Assembly (NCBI RefSeq): GCF_030010555.1
Contig: NZ_JASCQP010000038.1
Span: 1-64,000 of the forward strand
DNA from: Halomonas rhizosphaerae
GTDB taxonomy: Bacteria; Pseudomonadota; Gammaproteobacteria; Pseudomonadales; Halomonadaceae
DNA length: 64,000 bases
Direction: 5' to 3'
The notes under the pieces were generated by a model. The model ran no database searches. It was not told the DNA's origin and was given only the letters and a program-made list of their open reading frames with translations. The translations under genes were made by a program, and so were the position numbers. Shown here piece by piece: positions 1-7,693 of this stretch; position 1 is the first letter of the stretch; each line of letters starts with the position of its first letter.

Positions 1-1113
1 GGTCGGTACCAGCAGCACGGCGGTCAGGAACTCGCGGACCGTGCGCCCGCGCGAGACCCGGGCGATGAACATGCCGACGAAGGGCGACCAGGAGATCCAC
101 CAGGCCCAGTAGAACACCGTCCAGCCGTGGTACCAGGTGGTGTCGTCTCGGCCGATCCAGTTGGAGAGCGGCACGACATGGCTGGCGTAGGCCAGGGTGG
201 TGTCCCACAGGCCGTTGAGGAACAGCAGGGTGGAGCCGGTGATCACCACGAAGGCCAGCAGGGCGAAGGCGATCACCATGTTGATGTTGGAGAACAGCTT
301 CACGCCCCCGTCGATGCCCCGCCATACCGAGAACAGCGCCACCACCGTGACGCCGACGATGATCGCCAGCTGGGTGCCGAGGGTGTTGGGGACGTCGAAC
401 AGGTAGTTGAGGCCGCCGGCGGCCTGGGAGGCCCCGAAGCCCAGGGAGGTGGCCAGGCCGAAGATGGTCGCCAGTACCGCGGTGATGTCGATCAGGTGGC
501 CGGCCCAGCCGCGTGCCCGGTCACCCAGCAGCGGGGTGAAGGCCGAGCGCAGGGTCAGGGGCAGGCCGCGGTTGTAGGCGAAGAAGGCCAGGGAGAGGCC
601 CACCACGGCGTAGATGGCCCAGGGGTGCAGGCCCCAGTGGAACATGGTGGCCCCCATGGCGGCATTCGCCCCCGCCGGGGTGCCGGCGGCGGCGTTCAGC
701 GGCGTGCCGGACCAGTCGGTGTAGTAGGCCACCGGTTCGGCCACGCTCCAGAACATCAGGCCGATGCCCATGCCGGCGGCAAACAGCATGGCGAACCAGG
801 AGATCGTCGAGTACTCGGGCCGCGCCTGGTCGCCGCCCAGCCGTATCCGCCCCACCGGCAGCACGATCAGGGCCAGGCAGAGCAGCACGAAGAGGTTGCC
901 GGCGATCATGAACAGCCAGTCGAAGTGCTCGATGGACCAGCCTCGGGCCGCGGTCAGCTGGGTATTGGCGGCATCGGGGTAGATCAGGGCATAGAGGATG
1001 AAGGCCAGGATGGCCAGGGCGGAGAGGGGGAAGACGGGATTGTGGAAGTCCAGTCCCAGTATCTGGGTATTGTCCTGTCCGGGGGACAGGATCGGGTCGT
1101 CATCGCTCGTCAT
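1..1113 (-). CDS. BCCT family betaine/choline-type transporter (C-terminus cut by window edge)
   Basis: Na+-coupled inner-membrane carrier of the betaine/carnitine/choline family. The visible 371 residues start with MTSDDDPILSPG and are cut at the left edge, so roughly the last 130 or more residues are missing. The GMGIGLMFWSVAEP stretch (TM3 region, near residue 120) and the complete aromatic signature AWWISWSPFVGMF near residue 346, followed by RVSRGRTVREF, match betaine-transporting BCCT proteins such as BetP. It diverges from fdhA, and the whole left half of the window deals with betaine and C1 metabolism, so glycine betaine or choline uptake is the likely role. The exact substrate cannot be read from sequence. 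Confidence 0.93.
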   Translation of the reverse strand, partial: MTSDDDPILSPGQDNTQILGLDFHNPVFPLSALAILAFILYALIYPDAANTQLTAARGWSIEHFDWLFMIAGNLFVLLCLALIVLPVGRIRLGGDQARPEYSTISWFAMLFAAGMGIGLMFWSVAEPVAYYTDWSGTPLNAAAGTPAGANAAMGATMFHWGLHPWAIYAVVGLSLAFFAYNRGLPLTLRSAFTPLLGDRARGWAGHLIDITAVLATIFGLATSLGFGASQAAGGLNYLFDVPNTLGTQLAIIVGVTVVALFSVWRGIDGGVKLFSNINMVIAFALLAFVVITGSTLLFLNGLWDTTLAYASHVVPLSNWIGRDDTTWYHGWTVFYWAWWISWSPFVGMFIARVSRGRTVREFLTAVLLVPT

Positions 1114-1140
1114 AGGGGTTCCTCGAGTGTTGTTGTTGGT

Positions 1141-1166
1141 CCCGGGGAGGCTCCGGCATCCCCGGG
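1141..1166. other. Hairpin in the divergent BCCT/fdhA intergenic region
   Basis: CCCGGGGA (1141-1148) pairs with TCCCCGGG (1159-1166) around a 10-base loop. It lies just upstream of the BCCT start, in its presumed leader, within the 267-base gap before fdhA. There is no T-tract, so termination is not implied. No other firm regulatory site was recognised in this gap. Confidence 0.4.
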
Positions 1167-1380
1167 CCTGCGCATTATTGGGCCTGCCGGAGCGAGGGGG
1201 TGTCGTGAAAGCGACCTCTAGCTATCCGGTGCCTCGCCGGAAGATGACGGGAATGTCTTTCACAGGTACGTGAGTGCCTCTGTGGGGCAAGTCGTCGGGC
1301 GAGGAGGGCATAGGCTGGAGCAGCGGAAGCATCTGCCACGCTACAACGCAGTCCGTTACAACAACATCGAGGAGCCAGCC

Positions 1381-2574
1381 ATGAGTGCAGCCAACCGCGG
1401 AGTCGTCTATAAGGGCCCGGGTAACGTCGCCGTCGAATCCATCGCCTATCCGGAACTTGCCCTCGGCAATCGCAAATGCGACCACGGCGTGATCCTGAAG
1501 GTCGTCACCACCAATATCTGCGGCAGCGACCAGCACATGGTGCGCGGCCGCACCACCGCGCCGTCCGGCCTGGTGCTGGGCCACGAGATCACCGGCCTGG
1601 TTATCGAAACCGGCCGCGACGTCGAGTTCATCAAGCCGGGGGACCTGGTGTCCGTGCCGTTCAATATCGCCTGCGGGCGCTGCCGCAACTGCAAGGAAGG
1701 CCGGACCGGGATCTGTCTCAACGTCAACCCGGCGCGGCCCGGAGCGGCCTACGGCTATGTCGACATGGGCGGCTGGGTCGGCGGCCAGACCGAGTACGTC
1801 ATGGTGCCCTATGCCGACTTCAACCTGCTGAAGTTCCCGGATGCCGATCAGGCCATGGAGAAGATCCGTGACCTGACCCTGCTCTCCGACATCTTCCCTA
1901 CCGGTTTCCATGGCTGTGTGACCGCGGGCGTCGGGCCGGGCAGTACCGTCTACATTGCGGGCGCCGGCCCGGTGGGCCTCGCTGCTGCGGTTTCTGCCCA
2001 GCTGCTGGGGGCCGCCTGCGTGATCGTGGGCGACATGATCGAAGAGCGCCTGGCTCAGGCCCGCAGCTTCGGTTGCGAGACCCTCGACCTGACCCAGGAG
2101 GGGGACATGGCCGACAGGATCGAAGCGATCCTCGGCGAGCGTGAAGTCGATGCCTTCGTCGACTGTGTCGGCTTCGAGGCCCATGCCTGTGGTTGCAACC
2201 ATGGCAAGGAGGCGCCCGCTACCGTGCTCAACTCGGCCATGCAGATGACGCGTGCCGGCGGCCAGATCGGCATCCCGGGCCTCTACGTGACCGAGGATCC
2301 CGGCGCGGCCGACGATGCGGCCAAGCAGGGAGCCTTGAGCATGCGCTTCGGCCTGGGCTGGGCCAAGTCGCATAGCTTCCACACCGGTCAGTGCCCGGTG
2401 ATGAAGTACCACCGTCCGCTGATGCAGGCGATCCTCTTCGGCAAGGTGAATATTGCCGATGCGGTCAATGTCCAGATGATTACGCTGGACCAGGCACCCA
2501 AGGGCTATGCCGACTTCGATGGTGGTGCGGCGAAGAAATTCGTGATCGACCCCCACGGCAGCGTCGCCGCCTGA
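1381..2574 (+). CDS. fdhA: Glutathione-independent formaldehyde dehydrogenase
   Basis: Zinc-dependent medium-chain dehydrogenase that oxidises formaldehyde to formate with tightly bound NAD and no glutathione; cytosolic. The 397-residue length matches the Pseudomonas putida enzyme. Seen: catalytic zinc residues Cys47 (NICGSDQH) and His68 (LGHE), the structural-zinc loop CGRCRNCKEGRTGIC near residue 98, and the Rossmann motif GAGPVGLAAA near 198. The start is the ATG after GAGGAG; an upstream in-frame extension from 1270 lacks conservation. Formaldehyde is released by the GbcAB and sarcosine oxidase demethylation steps encoded downstream, so this is their detoxification partner, feeding formate to the Fds complex at 10794-15385. 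Confidence 0.93.
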   Translation: MSAANRGVVYKGPGNVAVESIAYPELALGNRKCDHGVILKVVTTNICGSDQHMVRGRTTAPSGLVLGHEITGLVIETGRDVEFIKPGDLVSVPFNIACGRCRNCKEGRTGICLNVNPARPGAAYGYVDMGGWVGGQTEYVMVPYADFNLLKFPDADQAMEKIRDLTLLSDIFPTGFHGCVTAGVGPGSTVYIAGAGPVGLAAAVSAQLLGAACVIVGDMIEERLAQARSFGCETLDLTQEGDMADRIEAILGEREVDAFVDCVGFEAHACGCNHGKEAPATVLNSAMQMTRAGGQIGIPGLYVTEDPGAADDAAKQGALSMRFGLGWAKSHSFHTGQCPVMKYHRPLMQAILFGKVNIADAVNVQMITLDQAPKGYADFDGGAAKKFVIDPHGSVAA

Positions 2575-2591
2575 GCAGCACCGATGCAGGT

Positions 2592-2623
2592 GGCCCCGGT
2601 CGAGCCAGCGCTCGACCGAGGCC
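2592..2623. terminator. Bidirectional terminator-like hairpin between fdhA and the LysR gene
   Basis: Fourteen bases at 2592-2605 pair with 2610-2623 with a single mismatch around the tetraloop CAGC. It lies between the convergent stop codons of fdhA (2574) and the LysR gene (2639). There is no strong T-tract on either side. Confidence 0.55.
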
Positions 2624-2638
2624 GCCCATTGCCGTTCC

Positions 2639-3526
2639 TCAGGCTCCCCGGTCTGTCAGGTAGGCCATCACATGCCGTTGCATGGCCGCTGCCGCCGGCG
2701 ACAGGCTGACGCCGGCCCGGCAGATCAGCCCGATCCGGCGCTCCAGGCGGGGGGCCGACAGCGGCACGAAGCGTAGCCGGGCATGCTCCTCCTGGAAGGC
2801 CAGGCGCGGCAGGGTCGTGATGCCGATGCCCGCCTCGAGCATCGCGGTCAGTGAGATCATGTTGGAGATGTACAGGGCACTGCGCTCGAGCAGTTCGGCG
2901 GCGGGTGAGCCCTCGAGCAGCCGCGAGGTGCCGTTGCGGATCAGGGGTTGCCCGGCCAGCTCGCGCCAGTGCAGGCGCGCATGGCCGGCCAGCGGATGAT
3001 CGTCCCGGCACACCACGCCGATCTCATCGTGCAGCAGCGGGATGAACTCCAGCCCCTCCTCGGGTTGCCAGAGGCTGGTGATGCCGAGCTCCACCTCGCC
3101 GGCCAGCACCATCTGGCTGACCAGCTCGGAGTGGCCATCCTGCAGGTTGATCTCGATGCCCGGGAAGTCGATCACGAAGCTCGCCAGGATGCCGGGCATG
3201 ACGCGGCTGGCCACCGAGGGCACCGTGGCGATATCCACCCGACCGGCCTGGTGGCTGGCCATGGCCAGGGCGTCGCGGCTTACCCGGTCGTGGTGGGCAA
3301 CCAGTTCGCGAAAGCGCGGCAGGCACCACTGCCCGAAGGGGGTCAGCGTGGCCTTGCCGTTGCCCTTCTCGAAGAGGGGCTGACCGAGGCGCTCCTCGAG
3401 GTCGCGCACCGCCATGGAGATCGCCGGCTGGCTGCGATGCAGGTGCCTGGCCGCGGCATGGAAACCGCCCTGGTCGATGATGGCCAGCACGCAGCGCAGC
3501 GGCTGGAGCTTCAGCTCGGGCAGCAT
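2639..3526 (-). CDS. LysR family transcriptional regulator
   Basis: Cytosolic regulator of 295 residues, typical for the family. An N-terminal winged helix (about residues 5-63, with AARHLHRSQPAISMAVRDLE as the recognition region) is followed by a two-lobed periplasmic-binding-protein-like effector domain. It diverges from the aldehyde dehydrogenase operon starting at 3621 with only 94 bases between the starts, so by LysR convention it probably controls that operon and itself. The inducer is unknown and presumably is the substrate, or a metabolite, of the downstream pathway. Confidence 0.93.
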   Translation of the reverse strand: MLPELKLQPLRCVLAIIDQGGFHAAARHLHRSQPAISMAVRDLEERLGQPLFEKGNGKATLTPFGQWCLPRFRELVAHHDRVSRDALAMASHQAGRVDIATVPSVASRVMPGILASFVIDFPGIEINLQDGHSELVSQMVLAGEVELGITSLWQPEEGLEFIPLLHDEIGVVCRDDHPLAGHARLHWRELAGQPLIRNGTSRLLEGSPAAELLERSALYISNMISLTAMLEAGIGITTLPRLAFQEEHARLRFVPLSAPRLERRIGLICRAGVSLSPAAAAMQRHVMAYLTDRGA

Positions 3527-3540
3527 GGTAAGGCTTCCTG

Positions 3541-3555
3541 ATCATTTTATCGGAT
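3541..3555. promoter_or_regulatory. Candidate LysR box between the regulator and the aldehyde dehydrogenase operon
   Basis: An ATC-N9-GAT dyad (3541-3543 and 3553-3555), fitting the T-N11-A type LysR recognition pattern, sits in the AT-rich part of the 94-base divergent region. The AT-rich stretch 3541-3575 probably also carries the promoters. Recognised by eye only; the pattern is common. Confidence 0.35.
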
Positions 3556-3620
3556 TTATTGATTATCCTTATCCTGGGGGCTCTCCTAGGATGGCGTCAA
3601 CGCTATCCAGGAGGTATCCC

Positions 3621-5060
3621 ATGTCCCATTCCTATCCGCTTTTCATCGCTGGCCAGTGGCGCGAGGGCGAGAGCACCATCGCCAACCACAACCCCTCGGA
3701 CACCGACGACCTGGTCGGCCACTACGCCCAGGCCAGCGTCGCCCAGGTCGGCGAGGCCATCGACGCAGCAAGACAGGCCCAGCGCGAGTGGGCCAAGAGT
3801 GGCCTGGAGCCGCGCTATGCGGCTCTCATGGCGATCGGCGACGAGCTGGTCGCCCGCAAGGACGAGTTGGGTCGCCTGCTCTCCCGCGAGGAGGGCAAGC
3901 CGCTGGCCGAAGGTGTGGGCGAAGTCTATCGCTCGGCACAGTTCTTTCACTACTACGCCGCCGAGGTGCTGCGCCAGCTCGACGAGCGGGTGGACTCCGT
4001 GCGCCCCGGTGTCGAGATCGATACCCGCCGCGAGCCGGTCGGCGTGGTGGGCGTGATCAGCCCCTGGAACTTCCCCATGGCCACGGCGGTATGGAAGATC
4101 GCCCCGGCGCTAGCCTTCGGCAACGCGGTGGTCTTCAAGCCGGCCAACCTGGTGCCGGCCAGTGCCTGGGCGCTGACCGAGATCATCAGCCGCCAGGCGC
4201 TGCCGCCCGGCACCTTCAACCTGCTGATGGGCCCCGGCAGCAGCGTCGGCGATGCCCTCATCTCGAGCCCCGACATCCATGCCTTGAGCTTCACCGGCTC
4301 GCTGGACGTAGGGCGGCGTGTGGCGGCCGCTACCGCCGGGAACCTGGTGAAATGCCAGCTGGAGATGGGGTCCAAGAATGCGCTGATCGTGGCCGATGAT
4401 GCCGACCTCGACCTGGCCGTGGAGGCGGCCTTCGCCGGCGCCTATTCCGGCACCGGGCAGAAGTGCACGGCGTCCTCGCGGCTGATCGTCACCGAGGCGG
4501 TACACGACGCCTTCGTCGAGAAGCTCATCGCCCGGCTGGACCGGGCGACGGTGGGCCATGCCCTGGCGGAGGGCGTGCAGATCGGCCCGGTCGCGGATGC
4601 CCGCCAGCTCGAATCCAACCTGTCCTGGATCGAGCGGGCCCGCGAACAGGGTGCCCTGCTGGCCTACGGGGGCGAGCGTCTCGAGCGCGAGACCCCGGGC
4701 TACTACATGGCGCCGACCTTGTTCACCGACACCACCAATGACATGGCGATCAACCGTGAGGAGGTCTTCGGCCCCATCGCCTGTGTGATCAAGGTCGCGG
4801 ATGCCGAGACGGCCATCGAGACCCTCAACGACACCAACTTCGGCCTGACCGCCGGCATCATCACCGACTCCCTGAAACTGGCCAACGCCTTCAAGGCCCG
4901 CGCCGAGACCGGCTGCGTGATGGTCAACCTGGCCACCGCCGGCACCGATTACCACGTGCCGTTCGGGGGCCGCAAGGACTCGAGCTTCGGTCCCCGCGAG
5001 CAGGGTCGCAATGCCCGCGAGTTCTACACCGTGGTCAAGACCTGCTACGTCAAGGCCTGA
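3621..5060 (+). CDS. NAD(P)-dependent aldehyde dehydrogenase
   Basis: Aldehyde dehydrogenase superfamily enzyme of 479 residues oxidising an unidentified aldehyde to the carboxylate. Seen: the NAD-site segment GVISPWNFP near residue 145, general base Glu248 (QLEMGSKN) and nucleophile Cys282 (GQKCTASS). The start is the ATG at 3621, placed behind AGGAGGT; the open frame continues upstream to 3414 across the LysR promoter, which is not credible. First gene of a six-gene run (aldehyde dehydrogenase, dipeptidase-like, BCCT, unknown, DUF3726, RidA) with short gaps or overlaps, divergent from a LysR gene. Succinate-semialdehyde or 2,5-dioxovalerate type substrates are possible, but no sub-family was assigned. 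Confidence 0.92.
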   Translation: MSHSYPLFIAGQWREGESTIANHNPSDTDDLVGHYAQASVAQVGEAIDAARQAQREWAKSGLEPRYAALMAIGDELVARKDELGRLLSREEGKPLAEGVGEVYRSAQFFHYYAAEVLRQLDERVDSVRPGVEIDTRREPVGVVGVISPWNFPMATAVWKIAPALAFGNAVVFKPANLVPASAWALTEIISRQALPPGTFNLLMGPGSSVGDALISSPDIHALSFTGSLDVGRRVAAATAGNLVKCQLEMGSKNALIVADDADLDLAVEAAFAGAYSGTGQKCTASSRLIVTEAVHDAFVEKLIARLDRATVGHALAEGVQIGPVADARQLESNLSWIERAREQGALLAYGGERLERETPGYYMAPTLFTDTTNDMAINREEVFGPIACVIKVADAETAIETLNDTNFGLTAGIITDSLKLANAFKARAETGCVMVNLATAGTDYHVPFGGRKDSSFGPREQGRNAREFYTVVKTCYVKA

Positions 5061-5070
5061 GGAGCGTTCC

Positions 5071-6063
5071 ATGTCCAAGCAAATGCTGACCATCGACGGC
5101 CTGCAGTACTCGAACTGGTCAAGGGAGATCTTCCAGCAGATGCGCGAGGGCGGCCTCGACGCCGTGCATGCGACGCTGGTCTATCACGAGAACACCCGGG
5201 AGACCCTGTCGCGGCTTGGCGAGTGGAATCGCCGTTTCGAGCAGCATCATGACCTGATCATGCCGGTGCGCGAGCCGGGCGACATCGCACATGCCCGCGC
5301 CGCCGGCAAGGTGGGGATCTTCCTCGGTGCCCAGAACTGCTCGCCGATCGAGGACGATATCGACATGGTGGCGGTGATGCGCCGGTTGGGCCTGCTGATC
5401 ATGCAGCTAACCTACAATAACCAGAGCCTGCTGGCCTGCGGGTGCTACGAGAGCGAGGACAGCGGCATCACGCGTTTCGGCCGGCAGGTGATTCGCGAGA
5501 TGAATCGGGTCGGCATGGTCATCGACATGTCCCACAGTGCCGAGCGCTCCACGCTCGAGGCCATCGAGCTCTCCGAGCGTCCGGTGATCATCTCCCATGC
5601 CAACCCCGAGTTCTTCCACCCGGCCAAGCGCAACAAGTCGAACCGCGTGCTCGCGGCGATCGCCGAGTGCGATGGCCTGCTGGGCTTCTCGGCCTACCCC
5701 TTCCACCTCAAGGACGGCCCGGACTGCACCCTCGAGGCCTACTGCGAGATGATCGCGCGGACCGTCGACCTGATGGGCATCGACCATGTGGGCCTGGGTA
5801 CCGACCTCTGCCAGGCGCAGCCCGTCGCGGTGCTCGAATGGATGCGCAACGGACGCTGGTCCAAGGAGATGGACTACGGCGAGGGCAGTGCCAGCAATGC
5901 CGGTTGGCCGCGCCCGCTGCCCTGGCTACGCGACAGCCGGGACTTCCCCAACCTGATCAACGGGCTGCGCCAGCGCGGCTTCGACGAGGGCGAGGTCGAA
6001 CGCATCATGGGCCGCAACTGGGTGGCACTGCTCGAGCGCGCCGCTACCCCCGTCGCCGCCTGA
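5071..6063 (+). CDS. Membrane dipeptidase (renal dipeptidase, M19) family protein with altered metal site
   Basis: Amidohydrolase-fold protein of 330 residues, starting behind GGAGC ten bases after the aldehyde dehydrogenase stop. It resembles the M19-like protein encoded next to the betaine genes of Pseudomonas (PA5396 type), sharing the DGLxxxxWxRE N-terminus and the GxQN stretch. The canonical zinc ligands are not conserved: the usual DGHND reads DGLQY (residues 9-13), the bridging Glu is Gln88, and RNxxD ends in Asn191. His155 (MSHSA) and His176 (ISHANP) remain. So it may not be a binuclear dipeptidase; it could use one metal or act on a non-peptide amide or amine. No signal peptide was seen. 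Confidence 0.85.
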   Translation: MSKQMLTIDGLQYSNWSREIFQQMREGGLDAVHATLVYHENTRETLSRLGEWNRRFEQHHDLIMPVREPGDIAHARAAGKVGIFLGAQNCSPIEDDIDMVAVMRRLGLLIMQLTYNNQSLLACGCYESEDSGITRFGRQVIREMNRVGMVIDMSHSAERSTLEAIELSERPVIISHANPEFFHPAKRNKSNRVLAAIAECDGLLGFSAYPFHLKDGPDCTLEAYCEMIARTVDLMGIDHVGLGTDLCQAQPVAVLEWMRNGRWSKEMDYGEGSASNAGWPRPLPWLRDSRDFPNLINGLRQRGFDEGEVERIMGRNWVALLERAATPVAA

Positions 6064-6103
6064 ACGCCCCACCGACGGTTCATCCCATAACAAGGAAAAT
6101 ATC

Positions 6104-7693
6104 ATGAGTACGCCTGACAACCATTCCTCGGAAAGGCCGATCCCCGGTCACGTCAATCGCTTCGGCGACTCCGTCGTCCTGGGGCTCAGCGTCGGTTTCG
6201 TCGTGCTGTTCGTCGTCCTGTCGATCATCGACGTCGAGGGCGTGGCGGCTGCCATCGGCGCCGGCTTCGCCTGGACCGCCGCCATGCTCGGCTCCTATTT
6301 CCAGCTGTTGCTGCTGCTGACCTTCTTCATCGCCATGGGGCTCGCCGTCTCGCCGGCGGCCAGCGCCAAGGTCGGTGGTCTCGAGACGCCCGAGCTGAGC
6401 ACCTTCAAGTGGCTATCGATCATCATGTGCACCCTGCTGGCCGGGGGTGGCGTCTTCTTCGCCGCCGGCGAGCCGGTCTATCACTTCGTGGTCACGCCGC
6501 CGGCCTTCGATACCGAGGCGGGTACCGTGGAGGCGGTGGCCGGGGCGCTCGCGCAGTCGTTCATGCACTGGGGCTTCCTGGCCTGGGCGGTGCTGGGCTC
6601 GTTGACCGCCGTGGTGCTGGCCCACTCCCACTACGACAAGGGATTGCCGCTGCAGCCGCGCACGCTGCTCTATCCGGTCCTCGGCGAGCGGGTGATGAGC
6701 GGCTGGCTCGGCGGTGTGGTCGATGCCTGCTGCGTGATCGCCGTCGTGGCAGGCACCGTGGGTCCGATCGGCTTCCTGGCCACCCAGGTCAGCTTCGGCC
6801 TGCATGAACTGCTGGGCGTCGCCGAGGGCTATGGCACCCAGCTGGTGATCCTGGTGGTACTGGGGGCGCTCTACGTCACCTCGGCGGCGACCGGCATCCA
6901 TCGTGGCATCCAGCTGCTCAGCCGGTTCAATGTCTTCCTGGCGTTGGCCATTGCCGCCGTCATCTTCCTGTTCGGTCCCACGCTGTTCTTCACCAACGCC
7001 TACCTGCAGGGGTTCGGCGAGTACATGAGCTCCTTCCTGGCCATGGCCACCATGACCTCGGAAACCGCCCCCGCCTGGTGGATGCAGTGGTGGACGGTGT
7101 TCTTCTTCGCCTGGTTCATCGGCTATGGCCCGCTGATGGCCATCTTCGTGGCGCGCATCTCTAGGGGACGCACCATCCGCCAGATGATCCTTGCCGTGGC
7201 GGTCATGGCGCCCATCGCCACCACCGTCTGGTTCACCCTGCTGGGCGGTTCGGGGATCCATTTCCAGCTGACCGGCGCGATCGACCTCACGGAGGCGCTC
7301 AACAACTTCCAGTTCGACGTGGCGACGCTTACCGTGGCCCAGGCCCTGCCGGGCGGTACCCTGATGGCGCTCGCCATCCTGCTGCTGACCACCATCTTCG
7401 TCGCCACCACCGGGGACTCCATGAGCTATGCCATCGCCGTGGTCTGCACCGGGCATGATCGGCCCCATGTCGGTGTTCGTGTCTTCTGGGGCGTGGCCAT
7501 GTCATTGATGGCCGCCATCCTGCTCTACATGGGCGCCGGCCAGATCGGCGTGCTCCAGCAGTTCATCGTGATAACCGCGATCCCTGTCTCCCTGATCCTG
7601 CTGCCCTCGCTGTGGACCGGGCCCCAGGCGGCCTACGCCATGGCGCGCCAGCAGGGCCTCACCACCCGCCACAAGGTGATCGTCAATGACTAG
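6104..7693 (+). CDS. Divergent BCCT family transporter
   Basis: Inner-membrane carrier of 529 residues with the BCCT fold. The family signature region is present (AWFIGYGPLMAIFVARISRGRT, starting near residue 335), but two aromatic-box positions of betaine carriers are changed: WWxxW reads WFxxY, and the TM3 glycine stretch reads AGGGVFFAAGEPVYHF instead of GMGIGLMFxxxxEP. It probably imports something other than glycine betaine, most likely the growth substrate of this operon. It follows the dipeptidase-like gene by 40 bases, and its stop overlaps the next start (ATGACTAG). Confidence 0.92.
   Translation: MSTPDNHSSERPIPGHVNRFGDSVVLGLSVGFVVLFVVLSIIDVEGVAAAIGAGFAWTAAMLGSYFQLLLLLTFFIAMGLAVSPAASAKVGGLETPELSTFKWLSIIMCTLLAGGGVFFAAGEPVYHFVVTPPAFDTEAGTVEAVAGALAQSFMHWGFLAWAVLGSLTAVVLAHSHYDKGLPLQPRTLLYPVLGERVMSGWLGGVVDACCVIAVVAGTVGPIGFLATQVSFGLHELLGVAEGYGTQLVILVVLGALYVTSAATGIHRGIQLLSRFNVFLALAIAAVIFLFGPTLFFTNAYLQGFGEYMSSFLAMATMTSETAPAWWMQWWTVFFFAWFIGYGPLMAIFVARISRGRTIRQMILAVAVMAPIATTVWFTLLGGSGIHFQLTGAIDLTEALNNFQFDVATLTVAQALPGGTLMALAILLLTTIFVATTGDSMSYAIAVVCTGHDRPHVGVRVFWGVAMSLMAAILLYMGAGQIGVLQQFIVITAIPVSLILLPSLWTGPQAAYAMARQQGLTTRHKVIVND

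Noticed and set aside
127..1221. Open frame on the plus strand opposite the first BCCT gene
   Set aside because: Antisense to a clear BCCT protein; Gly/Gln/His-rich shadow translation.
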